This document shows, one piece after another, positions 44,487-52,275 of a stretch of 64,000 nucleotides of DNA. Below the pieces are notes generated by a model. It was given only the letters and a program-made list of their open reading frames with translations, was not told the origin of the DNA and did not search any database. Every line of letters begins with the position of its first letter. The stretch's first letter is position 1. The translations under genes and the position numbers were made by a program. The DNA comes from Nonomuraea polychroma (GTDB lineage Bacteria; Actinomycetota; Actinomycetes; Streptosporangiales; Streptosporangiaceae): the NCBI RefSeq assembly GCF_004011505.1, contig NZ_SAUN01000001.1, positions 7,095,501 through 7,159,500 on the forward strand, read 5' to 3'.

Positions 44487-45742
44487 CCGTTCATGGGGAC
44501 CCCCCCGGCATGAGACGAACCTCGAACGGTCCGTTGCCGGACGACCTCCTGTCCACCTGCGTCTCCTGCGGTTTTTGCCTGCCCGCGTGCCCGACGTACA
44601 ACCTCACCGGCGATGAGAGGTCCTCGCCGCGCGGGCGTATCAACCTCATGCGGGCGCTGCAGGAGGGAACGCTCACCGCGGACGACCCCACCATGATCGA
44701 GGAGTCCTCCTTCTGCATGGGATGCCGGGCCTGCGAACCCGTCTGCCCGGCCGGCGTGCAGTATGGTCACTTGCTCGAACAGTGGCGCCACGAGGTCTGG
44801 CAGGGAGACCACAAGCCCGTCCTCGTCCGACTGCTGACGGCGATCGTGACGCACCGGCGACTGGTCCACCTGCTTGGTGTGCCCCGCCTGCTGCGCCATC
44901 TGGTGACTTCTCGAGGCGGGCGGCAAGTCGCCACCGCGGGCGAACCGGCTGACCGCTCACCGGCCCGCGACGCCACGCGGCCCGGAGCACAGCTGATGCT
45001 CGGCTGCTTCGAGCGGGCCCTGTTCCCGGCAGTCTCCGATGCGGCGCAGGCTCTCGCCCCCGAACTGGAAGTGCCCGCGCCGCAGGGGTGCTGCGGCGCC
45101 CTGCACGCGCACAACGCCGATCCGGAGCGTGGCTCGGCCATGGCCGAGCGTCTCGGGAGTGAGCTGCCGGGACTCATCGTCACGACAGCGGGCGGTTGTG
45201 CCGCTCACCTCGCCTCCGTCCTGGGCGAGGAGCGGGTGCTCGAACTCTCCCAGTACCTATCAACGGCGTGGCGGCCCACGGGCCACTTGCTCTTCGGAGG
45301 CCGCCGGGCGAGGGTAGCGCTACAGGACTCCTGTCACCTGCGCAACGGCTTGGGCGTGTGGCGGGAGCCACGCGACCTCATCGCCGCCGTAGCCGACTAC
45401 GTGGAACTGCCAGGGGCCGCTACGTGCTGCGGGGCAGCGGGCACATACTCGTTGCTGCGCCCCGCCGACAGCCGGGCAGTGCTCGCGCCGAAGCTGGAGG
45501 CGCTCGAAGAGGCGAACGTCGACGTGGTGGTCGCGCTCAACCCGGGCTGCCTGCGCCAATTGCGGTCCGGCCTGGCCCGCGCCGGTTCACCCATCACGGC
45601 CATGCACCTGGCCGAGCTGCTCCTGGCCGCGCGGCAGAACCGCGACATCGGGGCGCCTCACCGCAAGGGGCCCCTTCGGCTGCTCCGCCGCGGGTCCCGC
45701 GGCAGGCAGGCACAGCCGCGCGGAGGTACGGGTGCAGGCTGA
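44483..45742 (+). CDS. glcF: GlcF-type iron-sulfur oxidoreductase subunit
   Basis: 419-residue partner of GlcD passing electrons from a 2-hydroxyacid oxidase to the membrane. Two ferredoxin-type [4Fe-4S] motifs: CVSCGFCLPACP (about residues 26-37) and CMGCRACEPVCP (about 78-89). Two cysteine-rich CCG domains follow: GCFERALFP ... QGCCGALHAHN and DSCHLRNGLGV ... ATCCGAAGTYS. The last about 30 residues are Arg/Gly rich. The gene is intact although its flavin partner is broken, so it may be without function unless another GlcD exists. Confidence 0.92.
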   Translation: MTVHGDPPGMRRTSNGPLPDDLLSTCVSCGFCLPACPTYNLTGDERSSPRGRINLMRALQEGTLTADDPTMIEESSFCMGCRACEPVCPAGVQYGHLLEQWRHEVWQGDHKPVLVRLLTAIVTHRRLVHLLGVPRLLRHLVTSRGGRQVATAGEPADRSPARDATRPGAQLMLGCFERALFPAVSDAAQALAPELEVPAPQGCCGALHAHNADPERGSAMAERLGSELPGLIVTTAGGCAAHLASVLGEERVLELSQYLSTAWRPTGHLLFGGRRARVALQDSCHLRNGLGVWREPRDLIAAVADYVELPGAATCCGAAGTYSLLRPADSRAVLAPKLEALEEANVDVVVALNPGCLRQLRSGLARAGSPITAMHLAELLLAARQNRDIGAPHRKGPLRLLRRGSRGRQAQPRGGTGAG

Positions 45743-46607
45743 ACGCGTGACCGATCCGCTCGCCTACCACGGTGAGGGGCCAGTGTGGGCCGAAAGCTGG
45801 GGAGGACTCAAATGGGTCGACATGTTCGCCGGTGATCTCCTGTCGCTCGACCCCGATACCGGCACGGTTCACCGTGACCACCTCACTGACACCCTGACCT
45901 CGATCCGTCCCGCTCCCGACGGAGGCATCGTCGCGGCCGTCGACCGTGGCTTCGCCGTCTTCCAGGAACGGGCCGGCAGATTCGTGACCCGATCGGTGAC
46001 GCGGCTCTGGGCGGACCCGAGCATCCGCATGAACGACGGCGCCTGCGACCCGCAAGGCCGGTTCTACGCCGGTTCCTACGACACCACCGGACTGGGGAGG
46101 GGAGTGCTCCACCGCCTTGATCCCGACGGCACTCATCACGTGGTGCTGCGTGGGATAGACGTCTCGAACGGGCTGGACTGGTCCGAAGACGGGCTTCGCG
46201 CCTTCTATGTGGACAGCCCCACACAACGCATCGACATACTCGATTTCGACCCCATTGAGGGCCGGTTCGGCGGGCGCCGTCCCTTCGCGCACGTTCATGT
46301 GCGGGATGGCGTCCCCGACGGTCTGGCCGTGGACGCGAAGGGAGGTGTATGGGTCGCGCTCTACGGTGGAGGATGCGTGCGCCGCTACCACCCTGGTGGT
46401 ACGTGGGATCGTGACGTGAGGCTGCCGGTCGCACGCGTAACGGCGTGCACGTTCGGAGGGCCGCGCCTCGACTGGCTGTACGTGACGACGTCGCGGGAGA
46501 ATGCTTCGGCACCTGAGCCCTCGGCCGGAGCCCTTTTCCGGATTCCGGTCGACGTGCCGGGCGTGCCCGTGCGGGCGTTCGGTATGAGGCATGGTGGGTC
46601 ACCATGA
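45732..46607 (+). CDS. SMP-30/gluconolactonase-family lactonase
   Basis: 291-residue six-bladed beta-propeller lactonase. Metal ligands fit Glu in YHGEGPVWAE, Asn in DPSIRMNDGACDPQGRFYAG, Asn in DVSNGLDWSEDGLRAFYVDS and Asp in GVPDGLAVDAKGGVWVALYG. It would hydrolyse the lactone formed by the glucose-dehydrogenase-like enzyme. GTG start at 45732 lies 11 bases inside glcF. Last gene of the operon; the right-hand repeat starts 263 bases later. Confidence 0.93.
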   Translation: MQAERVTDPLAYHGEGPVWAESWGGLKWVDMFAGDLLSLDPDTGTVHRDHLTDTLTSIRPAPDGGIVAAVDRGFAVFQERAGRFVTRSVTRLWADPSIRMNDGACDPQGRFYAGSYDTTGLGRGVLHRLDPDGTHHVVLRGIDVSNGLDWSEDGLRAFYVDSPTQRIDILDFDPIEGRFGGRRPFAHVHVRDGVPDGLAVDAKGGVWVALYGGGCVRRYHPGGTWDRDVRLPVARVTACTFGGPRLDWLYVTTSRENASAPEPSAGALFRIPVDVPGVPVRAFGMRHGGSP

Positions 46608-46870
46608 ATTTCCATCAGCCGCTGCGAGCTGATGGTGCGCCAATCCGGAGTCCACCGCCGTTCCGCCGACCGAAGGTCATCGACGACAAGCGGCAGCCGC
46701 TCCGCCGATACGGCCGGCCAACGGCCAAGCGGGCTTCTCGATGGAATCCACGCACCTGCCCTCGACCCAGCGCGCACCCCACCTCGCACACGAGGTGCGC
46801 GAAGGGCTGCATGCCGCGCACCAGCACCAGGCAAGCCCGGCATCCTTCGCCGAGACCGCGGATTCACCAG
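46608..46870. other. Right junction of the island, unassigned
   Basis: Short ORFs on both strands show no recognisable domain, promoter or terminal repeats. The segment ends abruptly at the 289-bp repeat at 46871. It may hold the remains of the element that carried the island. Confidence 0.3.
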
Positions 46871-47159
46871 GTTCGTCCACTGGTTCCTGCTCAAACGCGC
46901 CCGCCGACGCGCCGCCCATCGGCGTCACCCTGCCGACTCCGCCACTCCGCTGCGCACCAGGGTCCGTGTCGCCCTGGAACTACTGGCCTGGCTCGATGAG
47001 CACGGCCTTGAGCTCGCGACGTTGACCCAACCTGAGCTGGAGCGGTGGCTGGCAGCCGGGAACACCCGCACCTACACCATCCGCTACTTCCTCGGCTGGG
47101 CCGCCGAGCGTCGTATCGCCCCCAGACTCACCGTCCCGAAGATTCCCCGGCAAGACCCC
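46871..47159 (+). repeat. 289-bp direct repeat, right copy
   Basis: Same sequence as 31431-31719 with a single difference. It is followed by CGTACGGATCCTCGCC, reading VRILADVRSD and a stop at 47190-47192, which resembles the natural continuation of the integrase family after PRQDP. So left copy plus this tail would reconstitute the original gene before the island entered. Confidence 0.95.
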
Positions 47160-47215
47160 GTACGGATCCTCGCCGATGTCCGTTCTGACTGAATCCTGCC
47201 AGCGGCCAACACGCC

Positions 47216-47290
47216 GAGCCGCGGGTTGCAAGGTAGATCCGAACAGCGATCGTCGATCTTGTTCAGACCTACCTTGCACTTTCGGTGGAG
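47216..47290. repeat. Hairpin repeat, TCCGRACGT-related family (copy R1)
   Basis: Contains an 18-base imperfect inverted repeat: arms 47228-47245 (GCAAGGTAGATCCGAACA) and 47260-47277 (TGTTCAGACCTACCTTGC), loop 14 bases. The two mismatches are G-U compatible in RNA. A diverged relative lies at 48385-48455; both end in TTTCGGTGGA. Confidence 0.55.
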
Positions 47291-47394
47291 ATAGGCCGTC
47301 GACATCGGTCCTGAAGCGCCCGGCAGGTGCCGTCCCGTCTCCGTGTGTATCGTCCAGGTGCCGTGTAGGGCTGGACGGCGCGGCGCGCGGTGCC

Positions 47395-47931
47395 TCAGCG
47401 GCGAAGCTGCTCTACCGCCATCGACCACCAGGTGTCGGGGCGCCGGAAAGCGAAGTCGTCTCGCTCCATCAGCCTCATCACGAACTCCTGCGTCTCGATT
47501 TTCTGGCCGCGCACGTTGGATGGCGCGGGTGCGGTGGACCAGACGCCCAAGTGGAAGATGAATTCAAGGAAGTCGGCAAGTGAGCTGTTGACGATTTCCG
47601 ACTTGGCGACGCCGTCGTCTTTCAAAGTGAGAAGGACGACGTATCCGTCGCGGACGTCGAGGAAATAGCGCATCCCTTTCTCGTCGCGTGGGCCGCCCAG
47701 GAACAGGGCCACGGAGTCCTGCCCGGAGGACTGGTACGGCTGGGCCGTGAAGAGCTCCGGTGAGCCTACGACGTTCGTCGTGAACAGTGGCCCGGCATCT
47801 CGCGGGAGGCCGAGCCTGGTCAGCAGGAACAGGTTCTCGTCGGACAGGCCCGCGTCCTTCGCCTCATTCCAATTCATGGTGACGACACCGTCCGCGCCGA
47901 AGGCCCGCTCCAAATCCTCACGATTGATCAT
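47395..47931 (-). CDS. SUKH-4 family immunity-type protein
   Basis: 178-residue cytoplasmic protein of the SUKH superfamily, type 4, whose members act as immunity proteins against polymorphic toxins. Visible: LGLPRDAGPLFTTNVVG (the family L-x-x-L-G-L-P core), FLGGPRDEKGMRYFLDVRDG, VVLLTLKDDGVAKSEIVNSS and LADFLEFIFHLGVW. The Arg/Trp-rich C-terminus (FRRPDTWWSMAVEQL) is also usual. GGAGGGG lies upstream of ATG 47931. No toxin gene is adjacent; the DNRLRE chimera at 29049-30855 is of a family that can carry such toxins but is far away. Confidence 0.8.
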   Translation of the reverse strand: MINREDLERAFGADGVVTMNWNEAKDAGLSDENLFLLTRLGLPRDAGPLFTTNVVGSPELFTAQPYQSSGQDSVALFLGGPRDEKGMRYFLDVRDGYVVLLTLKDDGVAKSEIVNSSLADFLEFIFHLGVWSTAPAPSNVRGQKIETQEFVMRLMERDDFAFRRPDTWWSMAVEQLRR

Positions 47932-47990
47932 CGCGCCCCTCCTTCATGTGGCCCAAAAACTCATGATCGACTTGTCAGTGTGAAGGGACG

Positions 47991-48107
47991 TCATCGTGGC
48001 CCACACATCGGCCAGCCCCAGTCGAGCTCCCGCGCCGCACACGCCACTTCGAAGTCACTCGCCAACGCGAATTCCTCGATGGCCAACAAGAGAGTCATAG
48101 CTGTCAT
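47991..48107 (-). CDS. Possible 38-residue ORF
   Basis: ATG at 48107, preceded by GGGAAG, opens a 38-codon frame reading MTAMTLLLAIEEFALASDFE, then VACAARELDWGWPMCGP. Composition is protein-like and it lies in line with the SUKH gene, but I know no homologue; it may be a fragment. Confidence 0.25.
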   Translation of the reverse strand: MTAMTLLLAIEEFALASDFEVACAARELDWGWPMCGPR

Positions 48108-48141
48108 CTTCCCTGTCAGGCCTCTCCTGTCGCAGGGCTGA

Positions 48142-48195
48142 TCCGGACGTTGCATGATCGATCGCAAGATAGGTCCGAACGTCGCGAGGTCATGC
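48142..48195. repeat. TCCGRACGT repeat (copy R2)
   Basis: 54-base unit with TCCGGACGTTGCATG, then GCAAGATAGGTCCGAACGTC. The TCCGRACGT word occurs twice, 33 bases apart, as in copies R3 and R5. Confidence 0.6.
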
Positions 48196-48273
48196 ACAGG
48201 ACGGCCACACCTCTTGACGAGATGACGGTTCGTCCCATGATGTCCCTCCTCATCCCTCCAGATACAAGGTTCC

Positions 48274-48343
48274 TCCGGACGTCGCACGGCCGGTGGCAAG
48301 GTAAGTCCGGACGTGGCAAGGTTCGCGCGCACCGGACAAAAGT
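48274..48343. repeat. TCCGRACGT repeat (copy R3)
   Basis: TCCGGACGTCGCACGGCCGG, TGGCAAGGTAAG, TCCGGACGTGGCAAGGTTCG, then CGGACAAAA. About 38 consecutive bases (from GGCCGGTGGC) are identical to copy R5 at 50086-50154. Confidence 0.75.
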
Positions 48344-48384
48344 GCTGTCCGTTCCGCGTGAAAGCTGCAAGCGCCCGCCGCGCT

Positions 48385-48455
48385 GAGCAGCGGGTTTTGA
48401 GGTAGGTCCGGACCGCGACAGCCGATCTTGTTCAGACTTTCTTTTCAATTTCGGT
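48385..48455. repeat. Diverged hairpin repeat (copy R4)
   Basis: GAGGTAGGTCCGGACCGC ... CGATCTTGTTCAGAC ... TTTCGGTGGA parallels R1 base by base with scattered changes. The stem is much weaker than in R1. Confidence 0.5.
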
Positions 48456-48509
48456 GGATCTTGATTGGGGCGAACGTGGTGCTCGGCCCGAGTTGCTGGA
48501 TGCGGCGTA

Positions 48510-48772
48510 TCTCTCCAACTTCTAGCCGGTAGTGGACAGTCGGTGTCGAGCTGCTTCAGCAGGCTCTCGACGGCATGGTCGGGTGCGAACTGAAGCAGCC
48601 AGTCGGCGAACCGCCGACCATACTCGGCCATGGCGGGACCGGTGATGATGGCCTCGTCGTCAGGAGGTGTCAGCCCGAAGTGTTGGGCTAGCCAGGTGAG
48701 GTACTGCTCACGACCCAGGGTGTATTCGTCGTCCTCGTCGAACTCGCTGACGATGGCGAGCAACCGGAACAA
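48510..48772 (-). pseudogene. Hypothetical protein, probably truncated
   Basis: A frame from 48772 downwards begins LFRLLAIVSEFDEDDEYTLG, YLTWLAQHFGLTPPDDEAII and DWLLQFAPDHAVESLLKQL, a helical acidic sequence that looks genuine for about 85 residues. The only start is TTG directly after a stop, so the 5' end may be missing. Beyond about 48510 the frame runs into translated repeat DNA (R4, R3, R2), so the original C-terminus is also lost or was short. Family not recognised. Confidence 0.4.
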
Positions 48773-48830
48773 TCAGTCCTCGACCCGAGCCGGGATGGGG
48801 GTCCGGGTCGCCGAACGGGAGCTCTTCTGT

Positions 48831-49901
48831 TCAGACGGTCGGCAACTCCCATATGCCGACAGCGCCCTCAAGGCCACCGGTAACGGCGACCGGACGGCCG
48901 TCGATCTCCGCGATCGCCGCGGCCCAGACCTCGTCGCGGTGGACGGTCAGGGCGTCTCCCACCTGGATTCCGTTTGCCAGATCCCACACGCGGGCCGTGC
49001 CGTCCTGAGCACCGGTCACCGCGAACACGCCCGCAGCCGCGAGAGCACGGACGGCATTCTCGTGCCCGGACATGGGCGGGCAAGTCCGCTCGCCGGTGAG
49101 GAGATCCCACGCCGAAAGGCAGCCGGCCTGGCTGGCTGTCAGGGCCACCGCGCGGTCGTTCACTTCGGTGATCGCAATGGCAGTGACTCCGCGTTCGGCG
49201 GCGGCCGGGATCGCCGACCGCATCTGCCCGGACAGCAGATCCCAAAGCTGGAGACCCGCGTCGCCGTTCACGGTGACGGCAACCGGCCGCCCGCTCAACG
49301 TGGCGGCAGTCGCCCTTCCGGCCATTACCCCGAAACGCGCCATTCGCTCACCGGAAGTGAGGTTCCAGGCCAGCAGTTCGTCCTCATACAGGGCGATGGC
49401 CAGCAGGCATCCTTCAGCCCGGACTGTCGCCAAGGAGTAGATGTCCGTGGAAGGGCCGGTCAGGGTCTTTCCGATCTTCCGGCCCGTCTCCAGATCCCAG
49501 ACCCTGACAGCTCCGCCACCGTATTCAGGTCCAAGGATCGCGGTGAGGTCGCGGAAACCGCCGCCGGTTACCGCCACTGGCTTGTGGTTCACGTGGCCTG
49601 TTGCCAGGAGAGAGACGGTGTAGCCCGGATCCGCACCAAAGTCCGCAAAGGGGTCCTGTAGGTCGTGATACTCATCCCAGATCTCACCGTCGAGGTCGGG
49701 AATCTGCTCCTCAGGCCCTGCGGCGTCCAGATCGAGGCAGCATTTCCGCCGTTCACCGGTGACCAGGTTCCACGTCCAGACGGTCCCGGCCCGGTCGGCA
49801 CCGAGGACACCTGGAGCGCCCTCTATATCCAGGGCGGCGAGCTTGTCCATCGCATGGTGGGTGTGACCAGAGAGCCAGTGCCGCAGCCGAGGGTAAGCCA
49901 T
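48831..49901 (-). CDS. WD40-repeat protein
   Basis: 356-residue beta-propeller without signal peptide or other domain. Repeats end in blade signatures VWTWNLVTG, VRVWDLETG, LLAWNLTSG, LQLWDLLSG, LSAWDLLTG, ARVWDLANG and VGIWELPTV, at least seven blades. The region between the first and second has an acidic insertion (GPEEQIPDLDGEIWDEYHDL). Such free-standing propellers serve as interaction platforms and often lie near toxin-immunity or conflict genes in actinomycetes. It is in line with the SUKH gene but separated from it by repeats. Confidence 0.85.
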   Translation of the reverse strand: MAYPRLRHWLSGHTHHAMDKLAALDIEGAPGVLGADRAGTVWTWNLVTGERRKCCLDLDAAGPEEQIPDLDGEIWDEYHDLQDPFADFGADPGYTVSLLATGHVNHKPVAVTGGGFRDLTAILGPEYGGGAVRVWDLETGRKIGKTLTGPSTDIYSLATVRAEGCLLAIALYEDELLAWNLTSGERMARFGVMAGRATAATLSGRPVAVTVNGDAGLQLWDLLSGQMRSAIPAAAERGVTAIAITEVNDRAVALTASQAGCLSAWDLLTGERTCPPMSGHENAVRALAAAGVFAVTGAQDGTARVWDLANGIQVGDALTVHRDEVWAAAIAEIDGRPVAVTGGLEGAVGIWELPTV

Positions 49902-50085
49902 ACGCGCGGATGCTACTCGACTTCCGTGTGGTGGAAGTCCCCCACGCGGCGCCGATCAGCAGCCGCTTCTTCGCGGCGGAGACCCTGCCTCGGCCTCCCT
50001 GGACGGCGTGGGTTTCCGGCGGTGTGCTCGCTCCGGCCGACGGCTGCCCGTAAGCGATGGATGGAGCCGGGAGATGCAGGGTTAA

Positions 50086-50154
50086 TCCGAACGTTGCGCG
50101 GCCGGTGGCAAGGTAAGTCCGGACGTGGCAAGGTTCGCCCGGACAGGACAAAAA
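50086..50154. repeat. TCCGRACGT repeat (copy R5)
   Basis: TCCGAACGTTGCGCGGCCGG, TGGCAAGGTAAG, TCCGGACGTGGCAAGGTTCG, then CCCGGACAGGACAAAAA. Nearly the same as R3, 1.8 kb away, so the unit has been copied recently. It runs directly into a terminator-like hairpin. Confidence 0.75.
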
Positions 50155-50175
50155 CCCCGGCGACTGGCCGGGGTT
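50153..50175. terminator. Terminator-like hairpin
   Basis: AACCCCGGC (50153-50161), loop GACTG, GCCGGGGTT (50167-50175): nine perfect base pairs. An A-run precedes it on the plus strand, giving a U-run after the stem on the minus strand. That favours termination of minus-strand transcripts entering from above 50175. Confidence 0.55.
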
Positions 50176-50582
50176 GCCCGTGTATCGGGTGACGATACCT
50201 AATGACTGTGTACGACCCCGAGTTTCGCCGACTCGGGCACTGGCCTCAGATGCCTTGATTCGAATCGGAGCTTGACTCCTGACCGCAGGCTGTGCGAATG
50301 GGGCGAGGGTCTGGCGGGTGGCGGTCGACGGGGACCGAGTGAATGTCTGAGTCGATACTGGACCTGGAGTCCTCTGCTAAGGCCGTGCATCTCGGTCTCT
50401 CTCGGCCGCCACCCGTCAGTCGCTTTTTTGGCCAGGATCGTGGCGTGAGCCAGCCGCAGGAGAGACCGCTCCTATCTACCCGGGCGCTCGAGCCCTTGCG
50501 CAGAACGCGGACCTGCGGCGGGCTGGGGCCACGAACTGCTGATCGGATGTCGAGCCGTCGAGCTCTCTCATTAGGGCGTGGC
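50176..50582. other. Intergenic; one hairpin, no gene seen
   Basis: Contains a second perfect inverted repeat CCCGAGT (50217-50223) / ACTCGGG (50231-50237). The start of the plus-strand ORF at 50343 has no protein-like features until about 50583. The word GATTCGAATC at 50251-50260 resembles a tRNA T-loop but has no surrounding cloverleaf. Confidence 0.35.
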
Positions 50583-50978
50583 GTGCCCCTGCGGCAGGCC
50601 ATCGTCAATTGGCCGGAGGTCGCCTGGGCCGCGTTGAGCCGATTGCGGCGTCAGCTGCGTCAGGCGCCGCTGGATGAACGGCTGCGCGCGCTGGTCAACC
50701 GCGCCGAGGACGCTGTCTGCGGCCTGCCTGCTCCGCCCGATACGCACGCACACAGCCTGGTGGTCTGCCCCTGGTTCCGGGCGGGCGGCAGCGTGATCCG
50801 CACCGTCACGTTCACGGCCCGGTTCGACACGGCGGTCGAGATCACCCTCGACGATCTGCGTATCGAGCTCATCTACCCGCAAGACGACACAGCCGAGCAG
50901 TTCTTCCGCGCCGCTTACCAGAATCCCGGCAGCGCGCACGACACCGGTCCACTCGACGAGCCCCTGACCCACGCCTGA
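50583..50978 (+). pseudogene. C-terminal part of a regulator-type protein
   Basis: About 131 residues. LRQAIVNWPEVAWAALSRLR leads to HSLVVCPWFRAGGSVIRTVT, FTARFDTAVEITLDDLRIEL and IYPQDDTAEQFFR. This is the C-terminal sensor-like region seen in some actinomycete HTH regulators. The expected N-terminal helix-turn-helix is missing; upstream in-frame residues are low-complexity and Arg/Pro rich. GTG 50583 could still allow a short protein. Confidence 0.4.
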
Positions 50979-51063
50979 TCTCCGCGGTGCCGATCCGCCT
51001 TGTGGTCGCGGTCCCGGCCGTGATCTCAACCGCGTGCCCCAGCTCACATCGGATGACGACGGT

Positions 51064-52275
51064 TCACGGTCGCGGTGTGCGGCCGCCGTGGTGGAGGAAG
51101 TCTCGCTCGGCGCCAGGGGGTGCCAGGGCGGCGGCGCGCTGGTAGGCGGCGGCTGCTTCGCTGTAGCGGTTCAGGCGCCGTAGCAGGTCGGCTCGGGCGG
51201 CGTGGAAGGGGTAGTACTGGCCCAGCTCCGCTTCCAGCCGGTCGATGAGGGCCAGGGCGGTGGCGGGGCCGTGCGCCTCGCCGATCGCGATGGCGCGGTT
51301 GAGCGCGACGACCGGGGTGGGGGTCAGGGCGTACAGGTGGTCGTAGAGGGCGACGATCTGGCTCCAGTCGGTGTCGGCGGCGGCCGCGGCGTCGGCGTGG
51401 ACCGCGTTGATGGCGGCTTGTAGCTGGTAGGGGCCGGGACGGTCGCGAGCCAGGCAGCGGCGCACGATCGCATGCCCCTCCTCGATCAGGCCACGGTCCC
51501 AGCGGTCGCGGTCCTGTTCACCGAGCACGGCCAGGCTGCCGTCGGGCCGGGTCCGTGCGGCCCGGCGGGACTCGATGAGCAGCAGCAAGGCCAGCAGGCC
51601 GGACACCTCGGGCTCGTCGGGCATGAGCGCGGCCAGCAGGCGGGCCAGCCGGATCGCCTCGCCGCACAGACCTGGCTCTTCGGGGCCGGAATGGCCGGTG
51701 GTGTAGATGAGATAGATGACGGCCAGCACCGGGGGCAGGCGGTCGGGCAGTTCGTGAACGGCGGGGGTCCGGTACGGGATGCGGGCGGCTTTGATCTTGC
51801 GTTTGGCGCGGACCAGGCGTTGCGCCATGGCCGGTTCTGCCACCAGGAAGGAGCGGGCGACCTGCTCGGTGGACAGGCCGCCGAGCAGCCGCAGGGTGAG
51901 CGCGACCTGAGTCTCGGCCGCCAGGGCGGGGTGACAGCAGGTGAAGATCAGTTTGAGCCGGTCGTCGGACATGTCCCCTCCTTCCTGGGGCGGGCCGTCG
52001 CCGGCCAGGAGCGCGGCCTCGCCCAGCAGGTACCGTTCGCGGGTCCGGCGGCGCAACCGGTCGATGGCGCGGTTGCGGGCGGTGGTGGTGATCCAGCCGC
52101 CCGGATTGGGCGGCAGCCCGTCGGTCGGCCACTTGTCCAGCGCCAGCGCGTACGCCTCCTGCACCGCGTCCTCGGCGACGTCGATGTCGCCGAACAGGCC
52201 GATCAGCATGGCCAGCGACCGGCCGTACTCCTGGCGGAAAATCCGGCCGATCGCGTCCCGGCTTTCCTCGATCAT
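51064..52275 (-). CDS. ECF-type RNA polymerase sigma factor with C-terminal extension (DUF6596)
   Basis: 403-residue sigma factor. Sigma-2 region: EYGRSLAMLIGLFGDIDVAE, DAVQEAYALALDKWP, NPGGWITTTARNRAIDRLRR. Sigma-4: LTLRLLGGLSTEQVARSFLV, EPAMAQRLVRAKRKI. A roughly 230-residue helical TPR-like C-terminus (DUF6596) follows, with GEAIRLARLLAALMPDEPEV and VVALNRAIAIGEAHG. ATG 52275 overlaps the stop of the YCII-domain gene by four bases (ATGA). This pairing of a DGPF/YCII protein with a long ECF sigma factor is widespread in actinobacteria; the YCII partner is thought to modulate or share regulation with it. Confidence 0.92.
   Translation of the reverse strand: MIEESRDAIGRIFRQEYGRSLAMLIGLFGDIDVAEDAVQEAYALALDKWPTDGLPPNPGGWITTTARNRAIDRLRRRTRERYLLGEAALLAGDGPPQEGGDMSDDRLKLIFTCCHPALAAETQVALTLRLLGGLSTEQVARSFLVAEPAMAQRLVRAKRKIKAARIPYRTPAVHELPDRLPPVLAVIYLIYTTGHSGPEEPGLCGEAIRLARLLAALMPDEPEVSGLLALLLLIESRRAARTRPDGSLAVLGEQDRDRWDRGLIEEGHAIVRRCLARDRPGPYQLQAAINAVHADAAAAADTDWSQIVALYDHLYALTPTPVVALNRAIAIGEAHGPATALALIDRLEAELGQYYPFHAARADLLRRLNRYSEAAAAYQRAAALAPPGAERDFLHHGGRTPRP

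Noticed and set aside
31720..46607. The island as a standard myo-inositol (iol) operon.
   Set aside because: A PfkB kinase, DhnA-type aldolase, Gfo/Idh enzyme and AP2-fold isomerase are present, but iolB, iolD and an IolA dehydrogenase are missing, and lactonase plus GlcD/GlcF do not belong to that route.
47216..50154. The repeat cluster as a CRISPR array.
   Set aside because: Copies are irregularly spaced by hundreds of bases, diverged and internally palindromic, and no cas gene is present.
50251..50260. GATTCGAATC as part of a tRNA or attachment site.
   Set aside because: Only eight to ten bases match a tRNA T-arm; no acceptor, D or anticodon arms can be drawn around it.
50343..50582. The N-terminal 80 residues of the plus ORF at 50343 as a DNA-binding domain.
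   Set aside because: The sequence is Arg/Pro/Ser-rich without helix-turn-helix features; real-looking protein begins only near 50583.
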